Of a DNA stretch of 64,000 nucleotides, positions 21,901-39,815 are shown piece by piece. A program made the translations under genes and the position numbers. This DNA comes from Bolinopsis microptera (lineage: Eukaryota; Ctenophora; Tentaculata; Lobata; Bolinopsidae), in assembly GCF_026151205.1 (NCBI RefSeq), contig NC_087082.1, positions 7,819,908-7,883,907 of the forward strand, given 5' to 3'. The notes under the pieces are model-generated. The model saw nothing but the letters and a program-made list of their open reading frames with translations. It was not told the DNA's origin and made no database searches. Positions within the stretch are counted from its first letter, which is position 1. Each line of letters begins with the position of its first letter.

Positions 21901-22661
21901 CACACATTTAGAACTCCTTCCATACTCCTTCGTGACTAAATTGACGATTTAGAGAATTTTACCTGTTAAAATTTTTGCCGAGATTTACCTCATTTTACCT
22001 CACGAGGCCAGCCAAAAAAGGCAAAATTGGGATGAGGTAAAATGAGGTAAAATGAGGTTGACCCCCCCCCCCCCCAATAAGATCCACGTGATGCCCAAAT
22101 AAGGAGATCTATTACCTTCCAAGTGATGACCGCAGTCAGAGCGAGGGTTGTGAGGCCCAGACACAGGAACTGGTAGACAAGGTGGAGTTTTGTTTGGAAT
22201 GTCAGGGGGGCTTCCACCATCCGGTACACTATCACCGCTGAGGGGAGTTTCATGGTTACTTTATTATGTTTGTTTGTTTGTTTGTTTGTTTGTTTGTTTG
22301 TTTGTTTGTTTGTTTGTTTGTTTGTTTGTTTGTTTGTTTGTTTGTTTGTTTGTTTGTTTGTTTGTTTGTTTTTTTGTTTGTTTGTTTGTTTGTTTGTTTG
22401 TTTGTTTGTTTGTTTGTTTGTTTGTTTGTTTGTTTGTTTGTTTGTTTGTTTGTTTGTTTGTTTGTTTGTTTGTTTGTTACCGTTTGCGAAGCAAGCAGCA
22501 AAGGCGAGTAGCATGAGAAGCTGATGCCAGTTTAGTAACCATAGTAACTCAGTAGCCCCAGGTGTTAGACCCCCCAGATAACCAAATATCCACCACAGAC
22601 TTAGCACTAGGATCAGCAGAATAAGCAGCTGGAAACAGGCGTAGAAACATTGTCGATACAT
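18956..22661 (-). CDS. Cytochrome b561 family transmembrane protein
   Basis: Five exons on the minus strand join in phase to 246 residues: 22661-22481, 22237-22116, 19583-19476, 19374-19231, 19141-18956. The product has six membrane spans, the standard b561 size. Family signatures: NWH (span 2), FANAVIVYR (matching the family's GNALLVYR), TKLHLV (span 3), FYTFHSWVG (span 4) and RY-x4-K...G at span 5. b561 proteins pass electrons from ascorbate across membranes using two hemes, each held by two His. Three of the four ligand His are present; the span-5 His is Lys here. The exon 4/5 junction is my least certain splice (CAA/GTACTG to GTTAAG/AAA). Intron 1 is nearly all (CAAA)n; intron 2 carries a 2.4-kb transposon. 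Confidence 0.85.
19667..22075. mobile_element. 2.4-kb non-autonomous TIR element with nested inverted repeats
   Basis: Outer ends are a run of about 14 G followed by TCAACCTCATTTTACCTCA and its mirror with about 14 C, flanked by a 6-bp duplication AATAAG (19661-19666, 22076-22081). Just inside both ends is the same palindromic module (CACGAGGCCAGCC...GGCAAAATTGGGATGAGG) in the same orientation. Deeper, a second inverted pair of about 450 bp (about 20511-20950 and 21540-21978) contains its own hairpins (AATGGTTAACTTTAGTC ... GACTAAAGTTAACCATT). No credible coding. It sits in intron 2 of the b561 gene, which would be about 120 bp without it. Confidence 0.88.
22243..22479 (-). repeat. (CAAA)n microsatellite filling b561 intron 1
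   Basis: About 52 near-perfect CAAA units (22266-22476), interrupted once at about 22370. The donor GTAAC (22480-22476) adjoins the array and the acceptor CCCCTCAG lies about 20 bp past its end, so the 243-bp intron is almost entirely microsatellite. Read through in frame it would encode Asn-Lys-Gln-Thr repeats, an artefact. Confidence 0.92.
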
Positions 22662-22989
22662 TTCACTTTCACTTCTAAATTAAGTTTTGCCTATAAAAGA
22701 AGCAAAAATAGTCAAAACTAGTTAGTGGTAGAGAATGAAAAAAATAATAACATAATAAAGTAATAACTTGGAATGTGAGACTATGATTAGTGGCAGGGCA
22801 CCAACAGATATTCTAGGGCCAAAACATTAACAGGAGATAATAAGAACAATGTAACAAGTTAAATAGTAGAGATAAGTGAACTAGTGTATTACTCCAGATA
22901 CTTACACTGCTGTCAGCTAACTAAGCCAACTAAGGTTAACTTGCTCTATACTATATATAACCATACTATAACTATACTCTTATAAACTG

Positions 22990-23235
22990 GTCTGAAATGC
23001 TTGTAGCTGATAAACTGTTCCCTCAGGCTGTGTTAGTTTGTCCAGAGAAATGCTTGTAGCTGATAAACTGTTCCCTCAGGCTGTGTTAGTTTGTCCAGAG
23101 AAATGCTTGTAGCTGATAAACTGTTCCCTCAGGCGGTGTTAGTTTGTAGCTGATAAACTGTTCCCTCAGGCGGTGTTAGTTTGTCCAGAGTAACTGATAA
23201 ACTGTTCCCTCAGGCGGTGTTAGTTTGTCCAGAGA
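22990..23235. repeat. About 55-bp minisatellite upstream of the b561 gene
   Basis: Five copies, two of them shortened, containing GCTGATAAACTGTTCCCTCA followed by GGCtGTGTTAGTTTGTCCAGAG. It starts about 330 bp 5' of the b561 start codon, so it may lie in the promoter or 5' UTR. Confidence 0.9.
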
Positions 23236-23881
23236 CAGCTGTTGAACTGAACCAGAAGCTGAAGAACGACGAGCTGTGAAGCAGAGCTCACTACTATTAT
23301 TAGTGCTGTTGTATAGAGTTAGCTCACTGCTAAGTGTTAATATTGTATAAAGTTGTCACTACATCAAATCAAATATAGTAGCAATAAATCAGATAAGTTA
23401 AATTAAGAGCGACTTTTTATACAAAGTACGTCCGTTCAGGATATACTGTCAGATTTGTAAATAATTTTGTAATATACCTTATACAGTGCGTTGTTAATTT
23501 ATTATTATGTCAGAATTATACAGTATTTAATGTACAGAATATTGAAGATTCTCATTTTTCTCTAGTCAATTTCAAAAGTTCAAGAGCACGAACATTGTTT
23601 CCTAATTTTCTGTTTCATCAAATTTCACCGGAAACCCCAGTGAAATGAGCATCGACAGCTTTATATGGAACTGATAAAAATGTGTAGATTACAATTAGTT
23701 CTTAAGATGAGCGCGTATTTACTGAGTTATTGCTTAACTTAAAACCTTTGTGCGAAATAAAATGGTACAGTAACTACTTTTATAATTTTCATCAGTTACC
23801 CATCTGGCTTCAACACAATTGTGTAAAATCTTGATGAGTAATTAATTGCCTAATTTATTACCTTATTAATTAAGGATTAAT

Positions 23882-23957
23882 ATGGAATTCTCCATAGTCA
23901 TGGTAAAAGATCAGAGCATTGGCACTTTTAATAACAGACAAAGACATATCAGTAATG
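23882..23957 (+). CDS. Candidate alternative first exon A of the UCKL1-like gene
   Basis: ATG opens 25 codons (MEFSIVMVKDQSIGTFNNRQ...) and ends AAT G/GTAAGT, a strong donor in phase 1, the phase needed by the UCKL1-like second coding exon at 28506. It is one of five ATG exons with the same phase (see 24426, 24981, 25839, 27623). No RNA evidence. Confidence 0.45.
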
Positions 23958-24425
23958 GTAAGTTTATCTTTTTATAATATGTTCGTGTGTGTCAATTTTT
24001 TGTTTCAGTGGTAGCTTTATCTTGTCTACTTGGCTCACTTATTCGTCACTTCACTCAATTGAGAGGAAATTAAAAACCATTATATGTACTCGTTCAGAAA
24101 TCTAGTGAATTCTCTTTTATTTTACCGTACAGTAATTAACTAAATACCTAAGTTACCCTATTAGTTCATTCCCAAAATTCACGATTTTCCGTCTATCCTA
24201 CTCTAGTTTTAGTCCCAGGTATTAGAAGTTCCTGTTCTTAGGCTGTAAGTTAGTTATATCTTACTTAATCTAAAATATTATTCAACTCAACATTATTAGA
24301 AGAACATCGGATTTATTCAGCTGTTTATTCATGTTGAGTAGATCTTAAAATTTGTAGGGTATGTATTCACTATTCACTATTTACATTTACATGCAGTCCT
24401 GTTTATCTTACACCTTTATACAACA

Positions 24426-24447
24426 ATGGCTGACATCCTTCTGAATG
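24426..24447 (+). CDS. Candidate alternative first exon B of the UCKL1-like gene
   Basis: MADILLN followed by G/GTAAGT, phase 1. It is short, so on its own it would be unremarkable. Its weight comes from the shared phase and the series of similar exons between 23.9 and 27.9 kb. Confidence 0.35.
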
Positions 24448-24555
24448 GTAAGTTATTGCACCAATAATAAAGTTAAGATATGCGATATTGTTTTAGATAT
24501 ACTCATCTTGTATCCGTTTCAGGCACTTCGCAGTTTTCTGCAACCTATTGACTTA

Positions 24556-24713
24556 GGAAGCGTTCACATATGACGTCAGCAAGATTTTGGCCAATTTTAC
24601 CCACATCCCCCCCCCCCCCCCCGGCCATGTCAGCAACTGTCAGCATCGAGCGACCCCCACCCCAAACCCACCGTCCCGGCTCCCCCGTCTGCTGCTGACG
24701 TAATATGGGAACA
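24556..24713. mobile_element. Degenerate MITE with GCGTTCACATAT ends
   Basis: The left end reads GGAAGCGTTCACATATGACG and continues TCAGCA; the right end carries the rough complement TGCTGACGTAATATGGGAAC. It includes a 15-C run. It is related to the better preserved element at 38338-38632. Superfamily uncertain. Confidence 0.5.
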
Positions 24714-24980
24714 ATGCAACCCGGAAGTTTGTTCCGTACGTAACCCTTCATAACTAGAAAACAATCTGATCTTATTAGGATCAGCGTACTAAGTTAATCT
24801 AATATCCTTTCCTCTTCTTATCTAAGCTGATTTACAAAACCAAGGAAAATTACACGTTCGAATTGCAACTTGTATTACCGAGAACTCTTTATACCCTTGT
24901 AATATCGGCTGTGGGGCTTCCTCTACATATAGAGGTTACTGGTTATAGTGTGTTGTTAGAGATCGTGGGTTGTTGTTGTC

Positions 24981-24999
24981 ATGTCTTTTAATAAACCAG
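24981..24999 (+). CDS. Candidate alternative first exon C of the UCKL1-like gene
   Basis: MSFNKP followed by G/GTGAGC, phase 1, matching the second coding exon of UCKL1. Very short; supported only by donor, phase and context. Confidence 0.35.
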
Positions 25000-25082
25000 G
25001 TGAGCCGTTGATCCAGCTTTTATTAGGTAATTTATTGATAATGATTATTTCAGGCCAAGTTTTTACACACATTAGTTGGCGT

Positions 25083-25200
25083 GGTTCACATAGTCTAGTT
25101 CGACACGCACTCTAGTTCGACAACTTAAGTCGCCATAAATCACCCCTGTCGAACTTCGGTACGCATCGAACTAGAGTCCAGGTACTCTAGTTCGACAAAT
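25083..25200. repeat. Diverged copy of the TCTAGTTCGACA satellite
   Basis: Blocks CTCTAGTTCGACAACT, CCCTGTCGAACTTCGGTACG and CGAACTAGAGTCCAGGTA match the start of the 17-bp satellite region at 51378. A further block at 25722-25755 (TTTGCCGAACTACAGTACGT) matches the same region, so 25083-25755 may be one mobile unit. Its middle shows no further recognisable sequence. Confidence 0.6.
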
Positions 25201-25838
25201 AGTTTCTGCTTGTGATCCAAGGCCTATTGCCGAGTCCTTATCATGATATGATCACAGGGTTCAATGGCAGGTGCACGAGATCAGAAAGTTCAAAACGTTA
25301 GGATAATTTTAAAACAATTTTCTGACATCTAACAACCAGTGAACCAGCGATTAGAAATTTTAGAACCTTTCAGTATAATTTTATTTCTCCTGTCTGCCAA
25401 CGGTTCCGGTCTAGCAAACAGGAAAATAGATTGATATCCGACCGTTTCCAGTTCAGCAGCCAAATCTCTAGACCGGTACTCGGTTACTAGTCGTTTAATT
25501 ACATCAAGTGTGGTATTTGGTCAATATTCATATAGCGCACTCAATCTAGATCTATAAAACGGAGTACGATTTACCACTGCACGATATTCCTTTATCTCTC
25601 CGCTTAGTCTACAATTCTGCTAACTAACAATTAAGTCTGAGGTCGGTTAAAAGTTTATAGATTTAGAAGTTTAGATTATAGTGTATTTTTGACCTTAAAT
25701 TGGATACAGCAGAAGAAATGTTAGGGTTTGCCGAACTACAGTACGTGTACCTGTTGGCGTACTCAGCAATCTAGCTATTGAATTTTCATCTTGAATATGG
25801 GACACAAACTGACCGAATTCATCTTTTAGGGAAATGAT

Positions 25839-25905
25839 ATGAGCTGGAATCGGTCCAAGCTGTCTATTTACGGCTTATCAAATGATTATCATATTCCACT
25901 CACTG
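25839..25905 (+). CDS. Candidate alternative first exon D of the UCKL1-like gene
   Basis: ATG opens 22 codons (MSWNRSKLSIYGLSNDYHIP...) ending ACT G/GTGAGA, again phase 1. An upstream ATG four bases earlier is followed at once by a stop. Same logic as exons A-C. Confidence 0.42.
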
Positions 25906-27240
25906 GTGAGAAAACGTTCTGCTTTTAGCTGTTCTCGCTAGTTTCATTTACCGCTCGATACTCTTCTTAGGATGGCGATATTAATACGTATAATTTATAT
26001 TTTATATTTACATAATTGCTATTTCTGAAGTGCCAACTTTGCCATCAACCGGAGCTAAACTTGCAAGATAGTACCGGCTATCAAATTACACTATATATTA
26101 GAGCATATACTATATTATTCGTGTAACAGTATATCTGTATAATTATATATTACTGTCTAGAGTTTCCAGGTTCATAACGTTCCTACAAAGTAACATTGTT
26201 TGAGGACCCTCTGGGCCCTATGGGCTCACAAATACTATTATACGGGTGTAGCACATTATGTTTGGTATGTTTCCAAGTTGCTATGATACGGATTACGGGT
26301 GTAGCATATGTTTGGTATGTTGCCAAGTTATTCAGCAAAGTAACATTAGACCAAACCTTGAAAATTAAATATGCTAATATAATGACGTATTGTATGCTAA
26401 TTTCAAGTCGTTTCGATAACTTTTTATTTCTGGAATTTTATCTCCACCGTAAGCTGTGTCCTTCATTCTAAGCTCAGCCACTTATCGATAATTCAGCGGA
26501 CATCAGTATTTAGATAATAACCTTTACATTCTGTGACTGGTTGTTATAACGACTGGTTGTTATAAGGCGACACTGTGTATTCTCTGCTTAAATTTCCAGT
26601 TATATATTATCAAGTACATTCCTGGTGTACAGTCAAGAAGTAAAACTGTTGTTATATTGTATACAGTTGAAGACGTGTACTACTATATAGGTAAATATTA
26701 TGCTATAAATGGAATAGTACAAAGTGCAATGTGTGCATTGTGTATACCCTGTACAATGTGTACAATGTGTATACCATGTACAATGTACATGCATCTAATT
26801 CCGGCTTGCAGCAGTAACACAGTAACACAGTATGTTCTAATAGAGCAGTAGTTTGCTTCTTACTCCCGTACTTGTTATACTACCATTTACCATTTTGCCG
26901 AAGCATTGCAATTAATCTTAGTCTCATCATGGTCACATGCATCTACTAGTGCAAGTGTGTTAATGTATATAATATGTGATGTGCATGTTTTATATTTTAA
27001 ATTTCCGGTAAAGTTGTCCAGTAGCTTTTTCCGATCAGTTCGTCGTTCGAATGTTTTATTCAGTGAAATATAATGAATATTTTATCTTCATAATCACAAT
27101 TTTATCGCAGTTGTGATCGCTATTTTAAAATCTAAACAGTCCTCTTTTTTAACAAATAAGTGGCGACGCAACTCTTTGAATAGTTAACAATGACTTTATT
27201 CTCTTTTCTTAGCTGTGAGCCACAATTCTCTATCAGAGTT
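25906..27240. other. Gene-poor stretch upstream of UCKL1
   Basis: AT-rich; includes a short GTGTACAATGTGTATACC-type repeat patch at 26730-26795. I see no exon or RNA gene here. Confidence 0.4.
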
Positions 27241-27244
27241 ATCA

Positions 27245-27590
27245 CCTGTACTACTGTACTACTGTACTGCTGTACTACTGTACTACTGTACTACTGTACT
27301 GCTGTACTGCTGTACTGCTGTACTGCTGTACTACTGTACTGCTGTACTGCTGTACTACTGTACTGCTGTACAGCTGTACAGCTGTACTACTGTACTACTG
27401 TACTACTGTACTGCTGTACTGCTGTACTACTGTACTGCTGTACTACTGTACTGCTGTACTACTGTACTGCTGTACTGCTGTACTGCTGTACTACTGTACT
27501 ACTGTACTACTGTACTACTGTACTACTGTACTACTGTACTGCTGTACTGCTGTACTACTGTACTACTGTACTACTACTACTACCACATGT
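27245..27590. repeat. 8-bp tandem array TACTRCTG
   Basis: About 42 units of TACTACTG / TACTGCTG, with a few TACAGCTG. It ends about 35 bp before the UCKL1 start codon and is probably in the 5' UTR or promoter. It translates as Leu-Leu-Tyr-Tyr-Cys-Thr repeats in frame with the gene, which I regard as incidental. Confidence 0.92.
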
Positions 27591-27622
27591 ACTCATTCTA
27601 TAATAGTAAGGAACACAAGATA

Positions 27623-33936
<6,314 letters not shown>

Positions 33937-33939
33937 GAG

Positions 33940-34978
33940 GATTGTTCGTCACATAGAACGATAACCCTTGAAGATGATAATAACATTGGTAACTGTGATG
34001 TTTTGTAGTAGTATTATGGATAATGACTATGACATGGTCCTTAACTGATCACGTTTTAAACAATACTAAATCATTATATGATGGGGCATATTGCAATGAT
34101 AGTAATTTAATAATAATATAATACCGATTTAATGGGAATTCATTTAATTTCAATTTTTAAATGTTTTATACTGACTGTAGGAGTTTCTGATGCAATTCTT
34201 GCCAAAATGTCAAGGCTGTTAAATTCGTCAAAAAAAGTACGGCGTATTTAGAGTTCTCAAAAATACGCGAATAATTCGCCAATTTACTCAACTACTTCAA
34301 GTTTAAATTTTTAGGGCTGTTAAATTCGCCAAGAAATGCGCGGAAAAATCAGTAAAAACGCGGCTGTGGGAACGCGCAGCATTCTCGAGTATGATATGAT
34401 CTCGCGCCTCCGCAGTAATTTTAAATTTTCCCTGCCACGTGTTGACTATCGTGAACATTTTGGTGCGCACACGTGATTTTCTTGTCCCGCATTTATTTTA
34501 AATACGGACATTTTAAGAGAAAAATTCGTGTGCGAATTTAATTCGAATAATACGTTTAATGCGAATTTCACAGCATTGAACAAAAAGGAAACACCGCATG
34601 CGGCGCCTCTAGCTCAGTATGGTAAATTGTAACCATTGCATTGTATCCGCTGGGCTTTTATATTTTTATGTATATGATGTTTTTAAGGTATTGAACTTTG
34701 GTCTTTGATTCACAAATACTAAATAGGAATTTGGAATTGAATATAAATATTTGTAAAATTAAGAAGTTTGTTATTTTCCTCAAGTAGGTAATCTGTAAGT
34801 TTGGATCTATTTTTAAACTGTTATATTAGATAAACAAGTGTGAAGTGTAACGGTTGGTTTAGGTTGCGAAACATTTGAATTTCAGATGAGTGAATTGGTC
34901 GTATGTTTGATGTTTTAAGTTTTAAAAATGTTCTTATTGAAATGTGAAAGGCTTTTCTTTAAGTTTATCGTTTATTCT
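33940..34978. other. Region downstream of UCKL1
   Basis: AT-rich; GGCTGTTAAATTCG occurs twice (about 34214 and 34316). I see no gene or RNA. Confidence 0.4.
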
Positions 34979-35586
34979 AGGGGGTGCACGATAATAAAAA
35001 TAAACTTGCTCGGATTTTCAAAATTTTTGTACCATTGTTTTTTAGAGACTGTGAGAATTTTCGCAGTACCAAATTTGTCATACCTTTTTGGAATGATCAG
35101 TGAGTTTCGCCTAGGTGCCATATTTGATGGTGCGCGGCTTTTGGAGCAAAATTAGGCGTAAAAGTCGCGTAATTTGACGAAATTCGTTGATTTTTGTCGT
35201 ATTATTCTGTCATATCTTCAGTTCCTGAACATGAATCATGCCGAAAATTTGTCAGAACCTTCCAATCATACTCAACTACCGAACCCAAATTAGTTGGGAG
35301 AGATTGGCCTTGATTAAGAGGTCTAAAAATGACAAAATCAAAAATAGATATAAATTCGTCGATAACTCAAATTCTGACCATCGAAATTGCTCAAACTAAT
35401 TTAGGTTCAGTAGAACATAAGTGTTTACGTAATGCGTAAGCTGACCAAATTTCAACAAAATTGTTATTATATGGGAAGTATTATAACTTTTTGATTGTTT
35501 CCGAAATAATGTGCTGGCCGAAATACGAGCTAAAAAACCATTCAATGGTCAGTGCGCGCGCCTTACGGTCGATGACGCACGGCCTA
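34979..35586. repeat. Dispersed repeat, about 0.6 kb, copy B
   Basis: Same-orientation homolog of 855-1475, starting GGGGTGCACGATAA and ending TACGGTCGATGACGCACGGCC, with short insertions and deletions. It is followed by GC-rich modules, as in copy A. Confidence 0.8.
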
Positions 35587-35604
35587 TTTTTTCTCCTAAA
35601 ATGT

Positions 35605-36205
35605 TCATTGACGGATGTTACTCGTCTAAATTTCTTCGAAGTAGCGCGCGCCGGGCCTGATCGTCAACAATGTTCAAAGTGGTTCATAAACCTTGCGATA
35701 AAATCTGAAACCTTGCTGGACAGCTCAAATGTTTATCAAAACCCGAAAATAGGTACAGTGGATCGAGTGTGTATCGTGGTTATTATTATTCATATTGTCG
35801 CCTTCTTTCAAACTAGAACATAGAAGAAATACCCGGTCGTGCTAAATTCAATTACCAAGAGCGTGCTTACTGGGCGGCGCTCAGCCTGCGCCTGCCATTC
35901 CGCCAAATCTCTATGATTATAAACATAAATATAATAGCCTGGGGTCCCCATGTAAGACTAAGAGCGTGCTTAATTATTGTCCATTGTTAATGGACTAGCC
36001 CGCGCGCGCTACTTCGTATAGTAGCACTTGCCTCGGGCCAACATTTCGAGAAGAAAGCGGCGCGCGCTATATGCTATATCGAAGAAATTTACAATTTAGA
36101 CGAGTAACATCCGCCAAACTAAACTACTTTTTACTGGGCGGCGCTCAGCCTGTCATTCCGCCGAATCTTTATATATGAACATAATAGCCTGGGGTCCCCA
36201 GGTAA
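35605..36205. repeat. Cluster of GC-rich dispersed modules
   Basis: Includes an inverted GCGCGCTACTTCG block (35620-35660), two GGCGGCGCTCAGCCTG ... GCCTGGGGTCCCC blocks (35868-35955, 36128-36205) and a forward GCGCGCGCTACTTCGTA block at about 36001-36080. A further inverted copy lies at 36800-36905. Confidence 0.7.
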
Positions 36206-36799
36206 AACTACTTTACACTCGAACTTCAAGATTTTTCTAAAAGTCCAGTTTAAAGTTCAACCAACTCGGATCGACGTATTTTGTATTTTTAAACACTGAA
36301 TCCGAATTACCCCACAATCTACATAACATTGACATATGATTGAAATTCTCCCCTGGCCTGGCGAGATTTCGGTGAAAACTGATCAAGTGACATATATCAT
36401 AATATAAGGAAGTTGGTTTAATTTCGAGGGGCCGGGCCGGGAGGGTTAGGGTAAAGGTTTTAGCAAATGCCTCGGTTAGTGGTTAGGGTTTTGATTGTCA
36501 TACGTTGTATGACCCGCCGCGCACGAAGTGCGCGGCTCCCCCTGTAGCGTCGAAGTGAAGGGACCGTGGGGGTCACCACGTGATACAAGGTTTTGAATAG
36601 TCACTCAGCGCTACGTAGAGAAAAATGTACTTAGCTTGCTAAATGCTAGTCTCTCGCTTGGTTCCCTTCATGGAACATAAAAATACTTGCCCCACGTTGT
36701 GGGCGCGCACGAGTGCTCGGCTGCATATCGTGAATTGTTGCTTTCGCCACGCAGCACGGTAGTAAATAAAATAAAATGAGGATCGCGACGTGAGAAAAA

Positions 36800-36910
36800 G
36801 TTGACGGATGTTACTCGTCTAAATTTCTTCGAAGTAGCGCGCGCCGCTTTCTTCTCGATGGCAAGTGCTACGAAGTAGCGCGCGCCGGGCCAGACCATTA
36901 ACAATGGTCA
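36800..36910. repeat. Inverted GC-rich module
   Basis: GACGGATGTTACTCGTCTAA, CTTCGAAGTAGCGCGCGCC and CTACGAAGTAGCGCGCGCCG in reverse orientation relative to 449-550. The reading frame through it has no protein signal. Confidence 0.7.
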
Positions 36911-37084
36911 AGAGAAAAAGTTGCTACACGTTGTATATCTTTTATTTTATTATAAACCTACGAACTAAATCGCTCACCCCAATTTTTAACAAGAATTGCG
37001 CCCGCCGCCCGTTGTTTCGTTTTGGCGGACGCTAGATTTCCATTCCACATTCACTATAACTATGTATAAATATAAGAGCTCTAA

Positions 37085-39815
37085 TCAGCTCCTAACGGGT
37101 GATACTCGTAAAATATCTGTTCCATGGACCGTCGACGAGTGACGAGTTCAACTCGGCGCGCGTCCTGGTAGGTTGTAAACCTACAAATCAGCTCACTTCA
37201 TAATAATAATATTGAAACACATCAGTACACTACGCATGGCACGTACAAATTGGGCTTATTACATAAAACTATACATTACATAGTGTCATAGTATAAATTA
37301 AAATACGGCGCTCGAACCGCGCATTCATTGACCACAGGCTAGCTATACAGTATACACCACATCTCCGCAAGCAATCCTCGCGCGCGTGCGCACGGCAAGT
37401 TGACATGGTAACGAACGGAAGTAAGGAACACGGCATATATTTGACCCACCTACCGCAATCTCCAAAATCCACGTTTTTCTGCAAAAACGACCATTTGTAA
37501 CCTTTCACGTTTTAATTTCGTTCGGCTGCAAAACTATAAAAACCAAAGTCACGTGAAAATTTAGGGCGAGCGAATAATAGTATTACTATTAGTAAAACTA
37601 AAAGCCATTTTTAACGATTATAATTCCATTTTTAACGCTTATAATTCCGAAGGCGCAGTTCATAATTATATCTCCACAGAAAGCACCCTCCCCAAATTTC
37701 GCGTGCATGGTAGTAACTTCTTTCAAACTTCATGAATATATGGAAATAAGATCTTTTGCTATTTAAAATCAATATCAAATATATGCATGTGTTATAGATG
37801 GAGGATATAATATAGTGATAATTGATTGATTGACAATTCCAACCCATCCACATCGTACTGCAGACTGTTCTGCTTCGAAGCAAGCATGACAATGCGCGTC
37901 GAAGTCCTCGTGATTAATCATCAACCGCAACATCAAACGTGTACAAATGAAACGAAGTTTATCAATTGTTAATGTTTTGATGAATGACTCTTATTTTAAA
38001 CATTGATTCATTGATGAGAAAAGCATTAAAGAATTGCAACTAAGTCTAAAGTCTAGTGGTGCACTTGTAGTCTTGAACGGGAGTTGGGGAATTGTAAATC
38101 TACTTCTAGTGGTGGGCTATATTATAAATTATTTGGCGCACCGTGCCTTCTGCATTCTAATGTCTGAATTCTGATCTTCACTATTACCTGTACGCGAGAA
38201 ACGAAAGTGAATAACAAGCTGAGAAATGCCTTTGAAATAGGTCACGTTTTTGACATTTGAGACTGTTGTTAATGTTGGTTGTACTGTATACCTACGTGCT
38301 ACGGTTCATATTAATTATATTCATAGTCCTACCTAAGGGAGCGTTCACATATTGCGTTAGCAGCAGAGGGTTTTTGGGAATGCTGACGGAGGGGTCTGGG
38401 CCTTGCTGATACCTGAATTTTTGCCAACGTTTTTATGATGCAAATCACAAATCAATATGATTAACAATAAAACTTCGAAAATCTCCTTAATATTAATATT
38501 TAATATTTCAGTGGACTAAAGTCTGTTGACATTGAGCAACTGTTTAAATCAGGCAGTTGAGCCCGATCGGCCCAGTTGCTGATGGGAGAGGGGAGTTGCC
38601 AAAAACTTGCTGATGTAATATGTGAACGCTCCGGAGGCTGAAGACTAAAGTAGGATGTGGTGAAAGGAAGCTACTATAATTCCAAAATATTATGGTCCAC
38701 CACTAGAAGTAGAAACTCCCTGCCACCCTGTACTAAGTATACTGTAAATATTGTACTTAACTATACCCTTACCTACCTGATCAATGCAGAGCTAAAACAA
38801 ACTTTATTATATTTATATACAATGAACGTCATTGCGTCAAAAATATCCACTCACGTCATCTCTTGGTTGGGTTATTAAAGTAAAATATATAAAAACGAGC
38901 AACTGCGAACGTAGTTTTACTTTTATGATTATACACTTACAGCCGATACTACGGTATTTAAATATCCAACACACTTCCAACAACACATCTTTCGTAAATA
39001 GATTGGCAATTTTGAAACAGAAAATGCACCGTACATCTGCTTCTTTAAATTACTTTCGATTCTAAATTGTAAAGTCTGCAAGTTACAGTTTACACGAGTA
39101 TTATCTTTGAGTTAACGTTTGACATTATAACGCCGCAAATATAAAATGTGAGCGTCGAACTCATTTTGTGTGGCATTCATTTGCTAGAGCTCACGGAACG
39201 CCGTCGACTTTGATTAAGTGTTTCGTCGGGAATCTCTTCTGCATGCTGAAGATCGATTGGCTTGTCTTCAATTAATTCTGAAATAATAATTATTATGAAT
39301 TATACAAATTTCATATTAGTTCCATTTTCTAATAGAAAATCTTAATTCTACATCTTTTAATTCTCTTTGATCTTACGTACGTCTAATACAGAAAGAAAAT
39401 TATAATTTATTTCCAGTTCTACATGGCTCTTGATAAGGAGTACCAGAAAAAATAGTTAGTATTAAACAAATGAGTGATTCGCGTTGAACTTCAGTCAACT
39501 CACCTCCATCTTCTTCAATCTCCTCTACATCTTCGTGTCCATTAGTTTCTCCTGAAATTCGTTACAAATGAGAAATACTTCCGGCAAACTGTGTTATTAG
39601 AAAAACAGGTAATTATTTTCAGATTGACCCACGTTTAGTCTGTTAGTGAAAATGAACATGATTATAGAACCATCTGTGTGTCTCTTCACAGGAACTTCTG
39701 GCTCTATGTTTGATGACCCTCAATTTTGTGCTTGTAGGTTTATAACCTACCAAGACGCGCGACGAGTTGGACTCGTCCACGGTCGTCAACAAATATTTTA
39801 CGAGTATCACCCGTT
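37085..39815. repeat. Inverted repeat pair bounding about 2.7 kb
   Basis: The segment at about 37085-37190 (CGGGTGATACTCGTAAAATA ... CGACGAGT ... GGTAGGTTGTAAACCTACAA) recurs inverted at about 39735-39815. They may be the two ends of one element or two separate copies. The last exon of the doublecortin gene lies between them. The interior 37200-38330 shows nothing recognisable. Confidence 0.55.
38338..38632. mobile_element. MITE with GGAGCGTTCACATATT inverted ends
   Basis: 295 bp; the left end GGAGCGTTCACATATTGCGT and the complement of the right end agree over about 25 bp with few mismatches. No clear target duplication. Related to 24556-24713. Confidence 0.75.

Noticed and set aside
21990-22661. 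Single 223-residue protein with a poly-NKQT tract
   Set aside because: Splicing out the (CAAA)n restores a conserved b561 motif, so the tract is intronic.
27190-27600. Leu-Leu-Tyr-Tyr-Cys-Thr repeat protein
   Set aside because: Translation of an 8-bp satellite; all frames are open because the repeat lacks stops. The UCKL1 start lies after it.
36441-36500. Telomere-like TTAGGG patch
   Set aside because: Only a few scattered GGTTAGGG-like words, not a tandem array.
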